From DAOUTW01 sp964523575 (lineage in GTDB: Bacteria; Zixibacteria; MSB-5A5; GN15; JAAZOE01), in assembly GCA_964523575.1 (NCBI GenBank), contig CAZGAV010000008.1:1-64000 (forward strand): DNA of 64,000 nt, read 5' to 3'. The position numbers and the translations under genes are program-made. Under the pieces are notes generated by a model. That model was not told the DNA's origin. It searched no databases and saw nothing but the letters and a program-made list of their open reading frames with translations. This document shows, piece by piece, positions 50,737 through 59,810 of the stretch (position 1 is its first letter; each line of letters opens with the position of its first letter).

Positions 50737-50790
50737 CTAAAAAAAATAAAAAAGGCCCTCATATGGCGCAAGAATAGGCTTTTGGAGGCC
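50737..50790 (-). terminator. Possible terminator downstream of lptD
   Basis: GGCCTC and GAGGGCC on the minus strand can pair with one bulged base, around a loop of about 24 bases, before a long T-rich run (TTTTTTATTTTTTTT). The large loop makes it a moderate candidate. Confidence 0.4.
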
Positions 50791-50845
50791 TATACCCCGG
50801 TTATCGCCGAAAAATACTGCCTTTCAGGGGCCATCCGGCCGTCAA

Positions 50846-53800
50846 TTACCGATTAAAAAGGGCTCCGCGCAGGCCTGATTCCGATTTTTCGAATTTAATA
50901 TCGGGTATGCTGATGACATTGATTTTAAAATAATACCCCTGCCGGGAGCCGGTCGGGATCCAATAAAAATGAGCCTCCCAGCAATGCATCTTGCGATACA
51001 GATCGACGATTTTATCAATCGACTGGTGGCGGATAAAATCGTATTTCTGAGAGTATTTCATGCTCCAGCTTTTGGTCAGGTTCATGTTAAACGTGTACTG
51101 CACCCAATGGGTCCGGCTGGTGGTGACCCCGAATGATTTCAGCTCCGAGTAATAATAAGAAAGGTTCAGGTTCCAGTTGGTTCCCTCGCCTCCCGCGCCG
51201 CCGGTTCCCAGATCGCTGGGCCCCGCCCCTTGCGTCAACATGCTCAACGTATCGAAAACATTATCGGGATTCAACGCCTCCCGGACATAATCGTCGGCTA
51301 CCGAGCCCCGGGCCTGGAAGGAACCCGATACCGAAAACGAATTCAGGCTGGGCGAAAAGAAATGCAGGTTATTGTCGCGGTCATAAAGGTCATGGCTGAG
51401 GTTGCCCCGGACATTAATATTGTTGAGAAGCGTCGAAGACAGCGAGGTTGACAGGTTGGAAAACTTGCGTTCGGTCGCCTCAAAATTATAACTCAGGCTG
51501 GAACTAACCTGCAGAAGGTCTATCTTTTTTTCCGTTTCCCCCTTCTTGACTTTGGCCTGAAATAAATTCTGAAGGCCGAAGGACACCCGCTTCTGGGCGC
51601 CGCCGCCGCCGCCCCGCCCCGTATAATTGCGAACCAGATTATTCTTGGTGATAGCGGGACTCCATCCGAAACTGACCGACGGCGACATGACATGCCGCAG
51701 GGCCATCAGGCCCATAAGATTTACCGGAAAGGTACCGTAGAGATTGGTGTTCGACGATACCCCGGCCGAAATTGATCCCCGGCGATAAGGCTGGTCGGCG
51801 GGAATCCCGGCCGCCTCGGCTTGATCCGATTTCAGAATATAATACCAGGTCTCCCCCAGGGAAACGCTGGGTGAGACGCTGACATACTTGAGAATTCTCT
51901 GCGCCGCCGTCACCGACATGCTATGATCGACATAGCCGTAATCCTTCCAGGTCCGGCTGTCATAGACGATGATGGTCGAGTCAGCCAGAGTATCGGCGGT
52001 CGTTTTGCGCCCCTGGCTATCCAAGAAACCGAAATTGTTCCGGTAGCCGACATAAAAATTTTGATACCATTTCTGAACCGTCTTACCGTCCACTTCGGTG
52101 CCGCTTCCGAACGGATGAAACGACGGCATCGTAAAACTCCCCGTCGGAACACTGCTGTTGCGCGTGTTGGCGTCGAGATTATTGGTATGGCTGAACGAAA
52201 GCGACAGGGACGAACCGCCGAAACGCTTATTGAAATTGGCCTTGGAAATGATATTCCGGTTGCGCCGTTCTTCGGGATCGGTCAGAAAATCGGTATTGTA
52301 ATTCTTGTCCGAAACAAATTCCCCGGAAGCCTTGAAATCAATCTCATACGGCAGGGTCTGGGCATGATTGCCATAGATGCGCCAGCGGTCGCGGCGGTAT
52401 TCGCTGTAGGCGTACTCCTTGCGGTCGCGGGAATAGGACGCATAGAGATTACCGGCAAAGTCATAACGCTTGTTGTAGCGGAAAATATTGTTAATAGTGA
52501 TGCCGGTGTTTTCCTGAAAATCAAGCGAGGACTGAATATCCCAGTAATCGGACGCCGCCCAATAATATCCCAGGTTGCCGATAAAGCGATTTCCTTTCTC
52601 GAAATTACCCAGTTTGATCGGCAGAATGCCCGAATGCCGGCCGCGCTTAAGCGGGAAGATATAATATGGAATCGTCAGAATCGGAATCGTCTCGATATAT
52701 AACGTCACCGGCCGGGCGATCACCCGGTCGTTTTGAATCAGTTTCATCCGTTTCGAACTGAAATGAAAATGCGGTTCCTCCAGGTCACAGGAGGTTAAAA
52801 GACCGTTCTCGACATAAAATACTTTCTCATTTTCCTTGAACAGGTCATGCCCACGATAATAAGAGCTCTCAAACTGGGTCGTGGCGCCTTCGATCTTTCC
52901 CTTTTTGGTATCGACATTGAACACCAGCTTGGACCCGAATATCTCCTCGGAACCGTCCTTAAGAGCCAACGGCGTGATATTCACATTGGTATCGACCGTA
53001 TCGACTCGCGCCTGCGCCAGTACCACTCGGCCCGGCACGTCATAATCGACCTTGTCGGCCGTCAACGATACCTGCCCCTGTCGCACTGCGGCGTTGCCGG
53101 TGATTCGAATCATACGATTGGATGCGAAAAATTCCAGATAATCGCCTCGATAATGAATTGTGTCCTCTGCCGGACCGGCCGGCGCCAGCGAATCCGCCGT
53201 TAGGCTCGAATCGGTCAGCGCTATCAGCGAACTGTCTTCGGGCGCCGTCTCGGTCAATTCCGTCTTTATGGAATCCGTCAAAACGGTATCGGCCGGTGCC
53301 GCCGGTGGGGGCTCTTTTGAGATTGATTTCGCTTCGTCTTTTTGGGTTATATATTCCCCCTCGGCGCCGCCCTTAATCTCCACTTTATTAATGCGCCGAT
53401 CCCGGACATAGATGAAAATACTGTCTCCCGATACGAGATTTTTCCCGGCTCCGGTGGTATCCTCCATCGACGGGTAATATTCGGAACGAGCCGCTCCCAT
53501 GGCCGCAATTTTCCGAATTTGATCGTCCTTAAAGTAAAACTTTATATTGTCTCCGGATAATTTGGAATTGCCGGAATACTCACCCGTGGTCGAATCGGCC
53601 GCTTCGACAAAATCCGCCTGGGCATCTTCATAGACGTCGATTTCATTGACGGTGCCGCCGGCAAACTGGATTTTCATCAACGTCCCGGTTATATCGGATG
53701 AATCCTGGACGGCATGCGGCTCGTCTTTCAGGGTCAGCATGTTCTCCGACTGCGAAAATTCGGCGCAACCGCAGGTAGCTCGCGTATTTTGCTGGGTAAT

Positions 53801-54349
53801 GACGACATTCCCCTCGGCTTCGGCGTTCCGCCCCTCGGTATAAAAAGTCAGGTGATCGGCCACGATCGCCACCATCCGGGCCGAATCGGGGTAATTGAGA
53901 TAAAGGTGCGGTTCCCCCTCCAGATATACCACCCCGGCTTTGCGGTTATATTCCGCCGACTGCGACTCGGTTTTGATCGAATCAAGATACTGAATCATGG
54001 TCACGTTTTTGCGGGCCATGAAGACCGAATCCTGGTTATAATAACTCAATTGTTCGGCCCAGATATGCTGGGCCGAATCGAAAGCGTCAACCCGCCCGAA
54101 GAAATGAATGACGTTCTTGTCCCTCAGCCAGATCATGGAATCCGATGAGATATAGGTGGCCCCCATCCGCAGACGGATATTTCCATAACCGTACCAGACA
54201 CTGCCGCTGTCGGTCATTTTGCGATTCAGTTGATCGAAATTTTCCAGCACCAGGGAGCGCTTTTCCTCGGCCGCCCCGACCAGGCTGGATAACATCAGGA
54301 AAATGAGAACGATTGCCGTGGTTAATGATATTTTGCGTTCTCTGGCCAT
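50846..54349 (-). CDS. lptD: LptD-like LPS-assembly outer-membrane protein with extended OstA region
   Basis: A 1167-residue exported protein, far longer than the roughly 780 residues of E. coli LptD. After a signal peptide (TTAIVLIFLMLSSLVGA) come several OstA/LptA-type beta-jellyroll units with the usual phrases VWYGYGNIRLRMGATYISSD, AEGNVVITQQ and ITGNAAVRQGQVSLTADKVDYD. A Pro/Thr/Ser-rich linker (about 338-396) interrupts them. The C-terminal half is a beta-barrel (ILTIPYYIFPLKRGRHSGILPIKLG and after) ending in FNR. It would insert lipopolysaccharide in the outer leaflet. No separate LptA is seen nearby, so the long N-terminal region may do part of that job; that is an inference. Confidence 0.85.
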   Translation of the reverse strand: MARERKISLTTAIVLIFLMLSSLVGAAEEKRSLVLENFDQLNRKMTDSGSVWYGYGNIRLRMGATYISSDSMIWLRDKNVIHFFGRVDAFDSAQHIWAEQLSYYNQDSVFMARKNVTMIQYLDSIKTESQSAEYNRKAGVVYLEGEPHLYLNYPDSARMVAIVADHLTFYTEGRNAEAEGNVVITQQNTRATCGCAEFSQSENMLTLKDEPHAVQDSSDITGTLMKIQFAGGTVNEIDVYEDAQADFVEAADSTTGEYSGNSKLSGDNIKFYFKDDQIRKIAAMGAARSEYYPSMEDTTGAGKNLVSGDSIFIYVRDRRINKVEIKGGAEGEYITQKDEAKSISKEPPPAAPADTVLTDSIKTELTETAPEDSSLIALTDSSLTADSLAPAGPAEDTIHYRGDYLEFFASNRMIRITGNAAVRQGQVSLTADKVDYDVPGRVVLAQARVDTVDTNVNITPLALKDGSEEIFGSKLVFNVDTKKGKIEGATTQFESSYYRGHDLFKENEKVFYVENGLLTSCDLEEPHFHFSSKRMKLIQNDRVIARPVTLYIETIPILTIPYYIFPLKRGRHSGILPIKLGNFEKGNRFIGNLGYYWAASDYWDIQSSLDFQENTGITINNIFRYNKRYDFAGNLYASYSRDRKEYAYSEYRRDRWRIYGNHAQTLPYEIDFKASGEFVSDKNYNTDFLTDPEERRNRNIISKANFNKRFGGSSLSLSFSHTNNLDANTRNSSVPTGSFTMPSFHPFGSGTEVDGKTVQKWYQNFYVGYRNNFGFLDSQGRKTTADTLADSTIIVYDSRTWKDYGYVDHSMSVTAAQRILKYVSVSPSVSLGETWYYILKSDQAEAAGIPADQPYRRGSISAGVSSNTNLYGTFPVNLMGLMALRHVMSPSVSFGWSPAITKNNLVRNYTGRGGGGGAQKRVSFGLQNLFQAKVKKGETEKKIDLLQVSSSLSYNFEATERKFSNLSTSLSSTLLNNINVRGNLSHDLYDRDNNLHFFSPSLNSFSVSGSFQARGSVADDYVREALNPDNVFDTLSMLTQGAGPSDLGTGGAGGEGTNWNLNLSYYYSELKSFGVTTSRTHWVQYTFNMNLTKSWSMKYSQKYDFIRHQSIDKIVDLYRKMHCWEAHFYWIPTGSRQGYYFKINVISIPDIKFEKSESGLRGALFNR

Positions 54350-55543
54350 TTATTGTATATCGAGAATCTTACCCGGAGCGGCAATTAAAACTTTGATATC
54401 CTCCGTCTTAAATCCGCCGCCCTGGGCCATTTGCGGCGATCCGCCGCCTCGCCCGCCGAAATGATCGGCCGCTTTTTTGAGTAATTCGGCGGCCGAATGA
54501 GGCAAATCCTTGGATACGGCAATAATCAATTTGTCGTCCGATCCGATTACGGCCACCGCCTTATACGTATTAATTATACCCAGAGCCGCTTGCCGGGCCT
54601 CCTTAAAATCTTCACCCGAGAAATCTATGGCAATTATTTTTGTCCCGGCGATATCGACGGCTTTCTCATACCATTGAGCCATATGAGTCGGTAATAATTG
54701 CCGTCGGAGCTCGGCGCTTTTCTTGCGAAGTTGAGCGTTCTCTTCCATGAGATTTTCGACTGCCGCCAGCGATTCCCGCCCGTGGCGCGTAAAGATATTT
54801 GATATCTTTTCAATCTGTTCAAAACGCCAGTCATAATCATCGACCGCCTTCAAACCGGTCAGGAAATGCAATCGCAGACTGTCGCGGATTCTCTCCCGCC
54901 CTGTGATCTTGATTATCCCGACCGATCCCGTCGCCCCACAATGCGTCCCGCCGCAGGCCGACCAATCGAAATCCTTGATGATGATAATGCGATAATCGGC
55001 TTCCTCACGGTCCGGGATTTTCCTTAGGGGAATCTCCTTAAGGCGATCGTGAGGCACGAATTCGATAGTCACCGGACGATTCTGAAAAATAATCTCATTG
55101 GCCAGCGTTTCCGCCTGCCGGAGATCGTCGTCGCCGAGGTTACTCCGGTTGACATCGATTGTCGAATCCTCTTCGCCCAAATGGGCGCTGACCGTCTCGG
55201 CGCCGCAGGTTTCGATCAGGCTCCGCGAAAGGATATGCTGTCCGGTATGCTTCTGCATATTATCTCGGCGCCGTTCATAGTCTATTTTACCCGAAACCCG
55301 GTCGCCCACGGTGAAATCCGGCTTCTGGTCCAGCCGATGATATACCTCGCCACCCTCTTCCATGACCTCGATCACCGTCGTCCCCGAAAGATTCCCGGTG
55401 TCGAATAATTGCCCGCCGGAAGTGGGATAAAAGGCGGTCTGGTCCAACCTCACCCGAAAATGATCCTCGACCCGGTCGATCCCGGTCACTTTGGCCTTAA
55501 AGGTCAGAATCGAGGAATCATGGTAGTATAATCGTTCCGTCAT
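54350..55543 (-). CDS. Alanyl-tRNA editing protein (AlaX type) with DHHA1 domain
   Basis: A 397-residue free-standing relative of the editing half of alanyl-tRNA synthetase. The N-terminal part (QTAFYPTSGGQLFDTG) and the zinc motifs HTGQHILS (about residues 97-104) and CGGTHC (about 195-200) show a hydrolase that clears mischarged Ser- or Gly-tRNA-Ala. The C-terminal DHHA1 domain has FGGRGGGSPQMAQGGG. No catalytic charging domain is present. It starts after the FAH-family gene and ends next to lptD (stop and start adjoin), so it is co-transcribed with them. Substrate choice is not readable from sequence alone. Confidence 0.9.
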   Translation of the reverse strand: MTERLYYHDSSILTFKAKVTGIDRVEDHFRVRLDQTAFYPTSGGQLFDTGNLSGTTVIEVMEEGGEVYHRLDQKPDFTVGDRVSGKIDYERRRDNMQKHTGQHILSRSLIETCGAETVSAHLGEEDSTIDVNRSNLGDDDLRQAETLANEIIFQNRPVTIEFVPHDRLKEIPLRKIPDREEADYRIIIIKDFDWSACGGTHCGATGSVGIIKITGRERIRDSLRLHFLTGLKAVDDYDWRFEQIEKISNIFTRHGRESLAAVENLMEENAQLRKKSAELRRQLLPTHMAQWYEKAVDIAGTKIIAIDFSGEDFKEARQAALGIINTYKAVAVIGSDDKLIIAVSKDLPHSAAELLKKAADHFGGRGGGSPQMAQGGGFKTEDIKVLIAAPGKILDIQ

Positions 55544-55574
55544 GCCAGCCTCTTCCCGGTATGCGCCGTTCGCA

Positions 55575-56336
55575 TTACACGATAGTGTTGATCAACGATC
55601 CGATATTTTCGATCCGCACCTCAATCTTATCGCCTTTCTGCATCGGATCGATACCCTGCGGCGTTCCGGTCGAGATAACGTCGCCCGGCATCAGGGTCAT
55701 CACCTCGGAGATGAACTGAATCAGGTACGGTACCGAAAAAATCATATCCGAGGTGCGGCCGTATTGCTTCCTTTCGCCGTTCAAATACGCCTCCACGGCG
55801 ATATCGGAGACATCGACGCCGCGCACGATATGCGGCCCCACCGGGCAGAAAGTATCGAATCCCTTCCCCCGTGTCCACTGCCCGTCGGCTTTTTGGATTT
55901 TCCGGGCCGTGACATCATTCAGGCAGGTGTAGCCGAAAATATATTGATCGGCCTCAGCCTCACGAATCTTCCGGCCTTCGCGCCCGATGACGACGGCCAG
56001 TTCGGCCTCATAATCGACCCGGTCGCAATTATCGGGATAGACGATTTCGCCGCCCGGCTCCAGAAGCGAACTCGGCGGTTTCATGAACAACACCGGATTG
56101 GCCGGCGCTTCGGTTGCCGATTGCGAATGCTGGACATGCATATGATAATTCAGTCCGACACAAATTATCTTGGTAGGTCGAACCGGGCACAACAGCTTTA
56201 CGGCTTTAAATTCAACGCTTTCGCCGGTCGGTTCGCCCGCGAGCCAGCCGGGGCCGTCCAGATACCGGATCATATCGCCATCAACCTGACCATAATAACG
56301 ATCCCCGGCGACTTCAAATCTTACGAACTTCTCCAC
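55575..56336 (-). CDS. Fumarylacetoacetate hydrolase family protein
   Basis: A metal-dependent enzyme of about 253 residues. Motifs are ICVGLNYHMHVQHS, DYEAELAVVIG (metal Glu and Asp), CLNDVTARKIQ, KGFDTFCPVGPHIV and GDVISTGTPQGI. The family hydrolyses or decarboxylates 2-oxo or acylpyruvate compounds, as do FahA, HpcE and acylpyruvase; which one applies here is not clear. The frame stays open further upstream, but the GTG at 56336 has an AGGA ribosome site and gives the common start VEKFVRF. It lies 29 bases after the MATE gene and before the AlaX-type gene. Confidence 0.88.
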   Translation of the reverse strand: MEKFVRFEVAGDRYYGQVDGDMIRYLDGPGWLAGEPTGESVEFKAVKLLCPVRPTKIICVGLNYHMHVQHSQSATEAPANPVLFMKPPSSLLEPGGEIVYPDNCDRVDYEAELAVVIGREGRKIREAEADQYIFGYTCLNDVTARKIQKADGQWTRGKGFDTFCPVGPHIVRGVDVSDIAVEAYLNGERKQYGRTSDMIFSVPYLIQFISEVMTLMPGDVISTGTPQGIDPMQKGDKIEVRIENIGSLINTIV

Positions 56337-56365
56337 TACCGAATCCTTTCTATCGTCAAAGTTCC

Positions 56366-57730
56366 TCAGCCGGTCTCTATCAGACCCGTCTTTTTCCATC
56401 GACCCAGCCAGAACCAATAGGCGATCACCACCGCCTTGACCCAGACCGTAATCGTCAGCGCCCACCAGACGCCGTTTATTCCCCAGTCCAGAGTATAACA
56501 CAAATAATAGGCCAAAGGCAACCGGGCAATCGACCCCGGAATCGAAACCGCCATCGGCGGGATTGTGTTACCCGCGCCGCTGAAGGCGCCCTCGAGAATA
56601 ATCTCCACGGCCATGAACATCTGGCACAAGGCAATAATGCGAAGATAATTAACCGCGACCTCCACCACGGCCTCGTCGGGAATAAAGACCAAAGATAACT
56701 GCCGCGGTATGACCAGAAAGAGGACGGCTATAAAGGTATTGATCGACACCCCGATCCCAATCGAGGTCCAGGCCGAACGAGCCGCCCGGGCCACCTTGCC
56801 CGCCCCCAGGTTTTGCCCCACCAGAGTTGACGCCGCCATCGAAATCCCGAAACTCGATAAATATGATAGCGACTCCATCCGATGCCCGATCATCAAAGCC
56901 GCAATCGCCACCGTCCCGAAATCGGAGACAATGCGGTTGATGAAAATATATACCAATGAAAAAACCACTCCGGCGATAGCCGGAGGGAAACCGATCCGGA
57001 TAATAGTGAAAGCCAGTCGAAATTCCAATTTCTCAAACAGACGAAAATGAAGCGGGTAACCGAGACGACCCCGCAAAATCATAATCACATAAACGAGGGT
57101 GCCGCAGGCGGCGGCGATCACGGTCGCAATCGAGGCCCCGGCGGTGCCCCAGCGGGGAAACGGCCCCCAGCCGAAAATCAATAGCGGATCAAGGAAGATA
57201 TTTATCACCACCGCCACTGACGAACCGATTAACTGCGCCTTGGCGTCGCCGGCGGCTCGGAATATCGCCGAGAAAGTCTCGTTGACGACAAAGAATATCG
57301 TCCCCAGAAAAAAGATTCTTAAATATGCCACACCGAGAATCGTTACCATCGCCTCGGTATTCATCAGCCGAAAAACGGGAACGCTAATGCCCAGACCGAT
57401 GAGGCTGAAGGCGACGCCGATCCAGATCGAAAACAGCAGACTTTGCCGCGCCGTGCGGCTGACCTCGCCGGTAACGCGCGCTCCCACGGCCCGGGAAATA
57501 ATAGCCAGGACGCCGATCGGCATAATTGTCAGGAGGGAGAAGAAAGTCCAGATCGGGAACATGCTCGAGGTCACCGCCGCCATTTCCACCGCCCCCAGCC
57601 GTCCCACCCAGATGGCATCGGTGATCGACAAAAACGTCGAGAACAACATCGACGTCACCGCCGGCCAGCCCAGCTCCCACACCCCTTTCAGGATGGAGCC
57701 TTCCGTATATATCCGCTCGTCCGTTTTCAT
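56366..57730 (-). CDS. MATE-family efflux transporter
   Basis: An inner-membrane protein of about 454 residues with 12 predicted helices. Family phrases include WPAVTSMLFSTFLSITDAIWVGRLG near the N terminus, ISRAVGARVTGEVSRTARQS, GDAKAQLIGSSVAVVINIFLDPLLIFG and, in the second half, STLVGQNLGAGKVARAARSAW. MATE proteins export cationic drugs or metabolites by exchange with sodium or protons. The ATG at 57730 is the natural start but has no ribosome site, because the bases just upstream are the T-tract of a terminator. The frame also opens farther up at 57775, inside that hairpin. Confidence 0.88.
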   Translation of the reverse strand: MKTDERIYTEGSILKGVWELGWPAVTSMLFSTFLSITDAIWVGRLGAVEMAAVTSSMFPIWTFFSLLTIMPIGVLAIISRAVGARVTGEVSRTARQSLLFSIWIGVAFSLIGLGISVPVFRLMNTEAMVTILGVAYLRIFFLGTIFFVVNETFSAIFRAAGDAKAQLIGSSVAVVINIFLDPLLIFGWGPFPRWGTAGASIATVIAAACGTLVYVIMILRGRLGYPLHFRLFEKLEFRLAFTIIRIGFPPAIAGVVFSLVYIFINRIVSDFGTVAIAALMIGHRMESLSYLSSFGISMAASTLVGQNLGAGKVARAARSAWTSIGIGVSINTFIAVLFLVIPRQLSLVFIPDEAVVEVAVNYLRIIALCQMFMAVEIILEGAFSGAGNTIPPMAVSIPGSIARLPLAYYLCYTLDWGINGVWWALTITVWVKAVVIAYWFWLGRWKKTGLIETG

Positions 57731-57732
57731 AC

Positions 57733-57761
57733 AAAAAAGGGAGGGCCAACTAAGCCCTCCC
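57733..57761 (-). terminator. Terminator of the shikimate/M2-like operon, touching the MATE start
   Basis: Minus strand: perfect 8-bp stem GGGAGGGC/GCCCTCCC (57761-57754 with 57746-57739), 7-base loop, then TTTTTT (57738-57733). The MATE ATG at 57730 follows two bases later. Confidence 0.9.
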
Positions 57762-57787
57762 GGTGGAATATACACTTTTATGAAGGG

Positions 57788-59374
57788 CTAATTACAGGGA
57801 AAATCGAAGTAATATTGCCCCTTCAGCTTATCGCCGGTGCCCCGCTTAAGGAGCGTCTGCCAGTTGTCGCGGGCCCCGAAACGGAAAAAATTCTGAACCA
57901 GAAATTCACGGGTGTGCTGATCGTCCACGACCGCGCCGTATTTGCCCATAAGATAGCAATAGGTCTGGGCCGCGATGCATTCGCCTATCAGCCGATTCTG
58001 AATCGTGACCGGCGCTACTATAGATTCCGGCGACGCCGCCCAAACGGGATAATCGCCGCCGAGAGGAAACATCATATATTTTTCGAAAAGATCGGCGTAG
58101 ATTTTCTGCATGTCGGCGAAGGGGTCGGCATACAATTTCTGCTCGAAGGCAATCGCCAGCAACAGCTTCCTCAGGTTATACAGGCGCTTGAAACTCTGTT
58201 GCCCCAGCAATTCCAGCACCAGCGGCTCCGGCATCCCGGCATACTTGCGTTGCCACATCTCGGTTTCGATTAATCCCGAAAAAATCAGCCCCATCCCCTG
58301 ATCGAAACAGGGCGCTGGTGGCCCGGCCAGCAAATAATCCTGAATATCCACCCGGGCGGCATACAATGCTCGTCCGGTCTGGTCGAACAGACGCCGCAAA
58401 GATTCAATGCCGTCAACGACATGAGTCGGGATACGAATATCATCGGGGACATGTACGGCCAGAACCGGATCGCCCTTACCGTCCGCCTCCGCGACCATCG
58501 GCTCATAATAAATCGGCCAGGCCTGAAGTTTGAATCCGATCCCCATCAAAGTCGATTTCAGCAGATTCCGCTGTCGGTCGGCGCCATAATAAGCGGCCGC
58601 CTCGGTCGCCGTCCGATGAAATGCGAAACCGATGTCCCAGATCCGGAGGTCATTGAGCTTCATCGCTTCCCGGACCGAATCGAGCGCCTGCCGGTATGGC
58701 GCCGCCGAAAGCCGATCCAGTTCACCCATGAGATTGACAAAATCCGCCTTGTCGATTCCCCCGGCCGTCAGCATCAGATCATAATATGAATTGTAGCCCA
58801 GAAGCGACACGGCATGATTGCGCACCCGGGCCAGGGCTGTCAGCCCGTCGCCCAGTTCCCGCCCGGAGGCGGCATAAGCCTCGAACAGAGCCTGCCGCTG
58901 GCTTTGGTCCTTCGTGGATGTCATCAATTTCAAAATGTCATCCGGCGCATACGGCTGTCCCTGATAAATCGGCCTGAAATCGCCATAATATCCGGCCAGT
59001 GAATCGGCCATCCACGCAATCTTCGGCTGGGCATCAATGGCGGCCCGCAAACATCGCCGATAGATCAATTCCAGCCTTCGAGCATAAGTTTCATCATTGA
59101 CTATCGCCCGGTATTTCTCGATAATCGCCAATTGCTGGGGATCCGCAAAGAGCGCCCTTTGAAGATCGCGATAATATCCCAGCGAATCGGCCCGGCCCTG
59201 AGTATCATAGGTCCATTCCTGGGCCGACTCCTGCCGGTCGATATACTCCGCCTTTTTCTCGATCTCATCGACGAAGCCGACAATTTCATCCTGCGAAATC
59301 TGCCGCGTACTGCACGACAGCATTCCTCCCAGCAGGCACGCCAGAACTATTCCCAAAACGGCCAGATTTTTCAT
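57788..59374 (-). CDS. M2 (ACE-like) family lipoprotein lacking all zinc-site residues
   Basis: A 528-residue lipoprotein with lipobox MLSC (Cys21). The body is a helical M2-peptidase-like protein: ALARVRNHAVSLLGYNSYYDLML, then the site that in ACE reads HEMGH with Glu 28 residues after the first His. Here the matching residues are Asp331, Gln332, Arg335 and Gln359 (with Asp358), so both His ligands, the catalytic Glu and the third ligand are all replaced, at exactly the right spacing. It is therefore probably a non-catalytic relative with a binding or scaffold role on a membrane. It lies 7 bases after aroQ and ends at a strong terminator. Confidence 0.82.
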   Translation of the reverse strand: MKNLAVLGIVLACLLGGMLSCSTRQISQDEIVGFVDEIEKKAEYIDRQESAQEWTYDTQGRADSLGYYRDLQRALFADPQQLAIIEKYRAIVNDETYARRLELIYRRCLRAAIDAQPKIAWMADSLAGYYGDFRPIYQGQPYAPDDILKLMTSTKDQSQRQALFEAYAASGRELGDGLTALARVRNHAVSLLGYNSYYDLMLTAGGIDKADFVNLMGELDRLSAAPYRQALDSVREAMKLNDLRIWDIGFAFHRTATEAAAYYGADRQRNLLKSTLMGIGFKLQAWPIYYEPMVAEADGKGDPVLAVHVPDDIRIPTHVVDGIESLRRLFDQTGRALYAARVDIQDYLLAGPPAPCFDQGMGLIFSGLIETEMWQRKYAGMPEPLVLELLGQQSFKRLYNLRKLLLAIAFEQKLYADPFADMQKIYADLFEKYMMFPLGGDYPVWAASPESIVAPVTIQNRLIGECIAAQTYCYLMGKYGAVVDDQHTREFLVQNFFRFGARDNWQTLLKRGTGDKLKGQYYFDFPCN

Positions 59375-59381
59375 TACGCCC

Positions 59382-59810
59382 TCACTCGTCCTTAAAATAC
59401 TCCAGCGCCCTGAGATAGCCTTCGACCCCCAGGCCGCTGATCAAGCCGGAGCAGACTTCCCCCAGCACCGACCGCTTCCGCCATTCTTCCCGCTTCTGGA
59501 TATTGGACAGATGCACCTCGATAATCGGAATATCGATGCCGGCCAGGCAGTCGCGCAGGGAATACCCGTAATGCGTCAGGGCTCCGGGATTGATGATCAT
59601 TCCGGCGGCATTCTTATATTCCGCTTGAATAAAATCGATAATCCCCCCCTCATGATTGCTCTGGTACACCTTGATCATGATATCCAACTGCACCGCCCGT
59701 TCCACCACCATCGATTCGATCTCCGGCAGTGACGTCCGTCCGTAGATCTCAGGTTCTCGTGTTCCCAGCATATTCAGGTTGGGACCATTGATCAGAAGAA
59801 TTGTCTTCAT
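59382..59810 (-). CDS. aroQ: 3-dehydroquinate dehydratase, type II
   Basis: A 142-residue enzyme for the third shikimate step. The start ILLINGPNLNMLGTREPEIYG (conserved Asn-Leu-Asn and catalytic Tyr), YQSNHEGGIIDFI, and the catalytic His region IIEVHLSNIQKREEWR are all typical of the dodecameric type II enzyme, which is unrelated to AroD. GALTHYGYSLRDCL is the fourth family signature. It shares an ATGA overlap with aroB. Length is normal. Confidence 0.96.
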   Translation of the reverse strand: MKTILLINGPNLNMLGTREPEIYGRTSLPEIESMVVERAVQLDIMIKVYQSNHEGGIIDFIQAEYKNAAGMIINPGALTHYGYSLRDCLAGIDIPIIEVHLSNIQKREEWRKRSVLGEVCSGLISGLGVEGYLRALEYFKDE

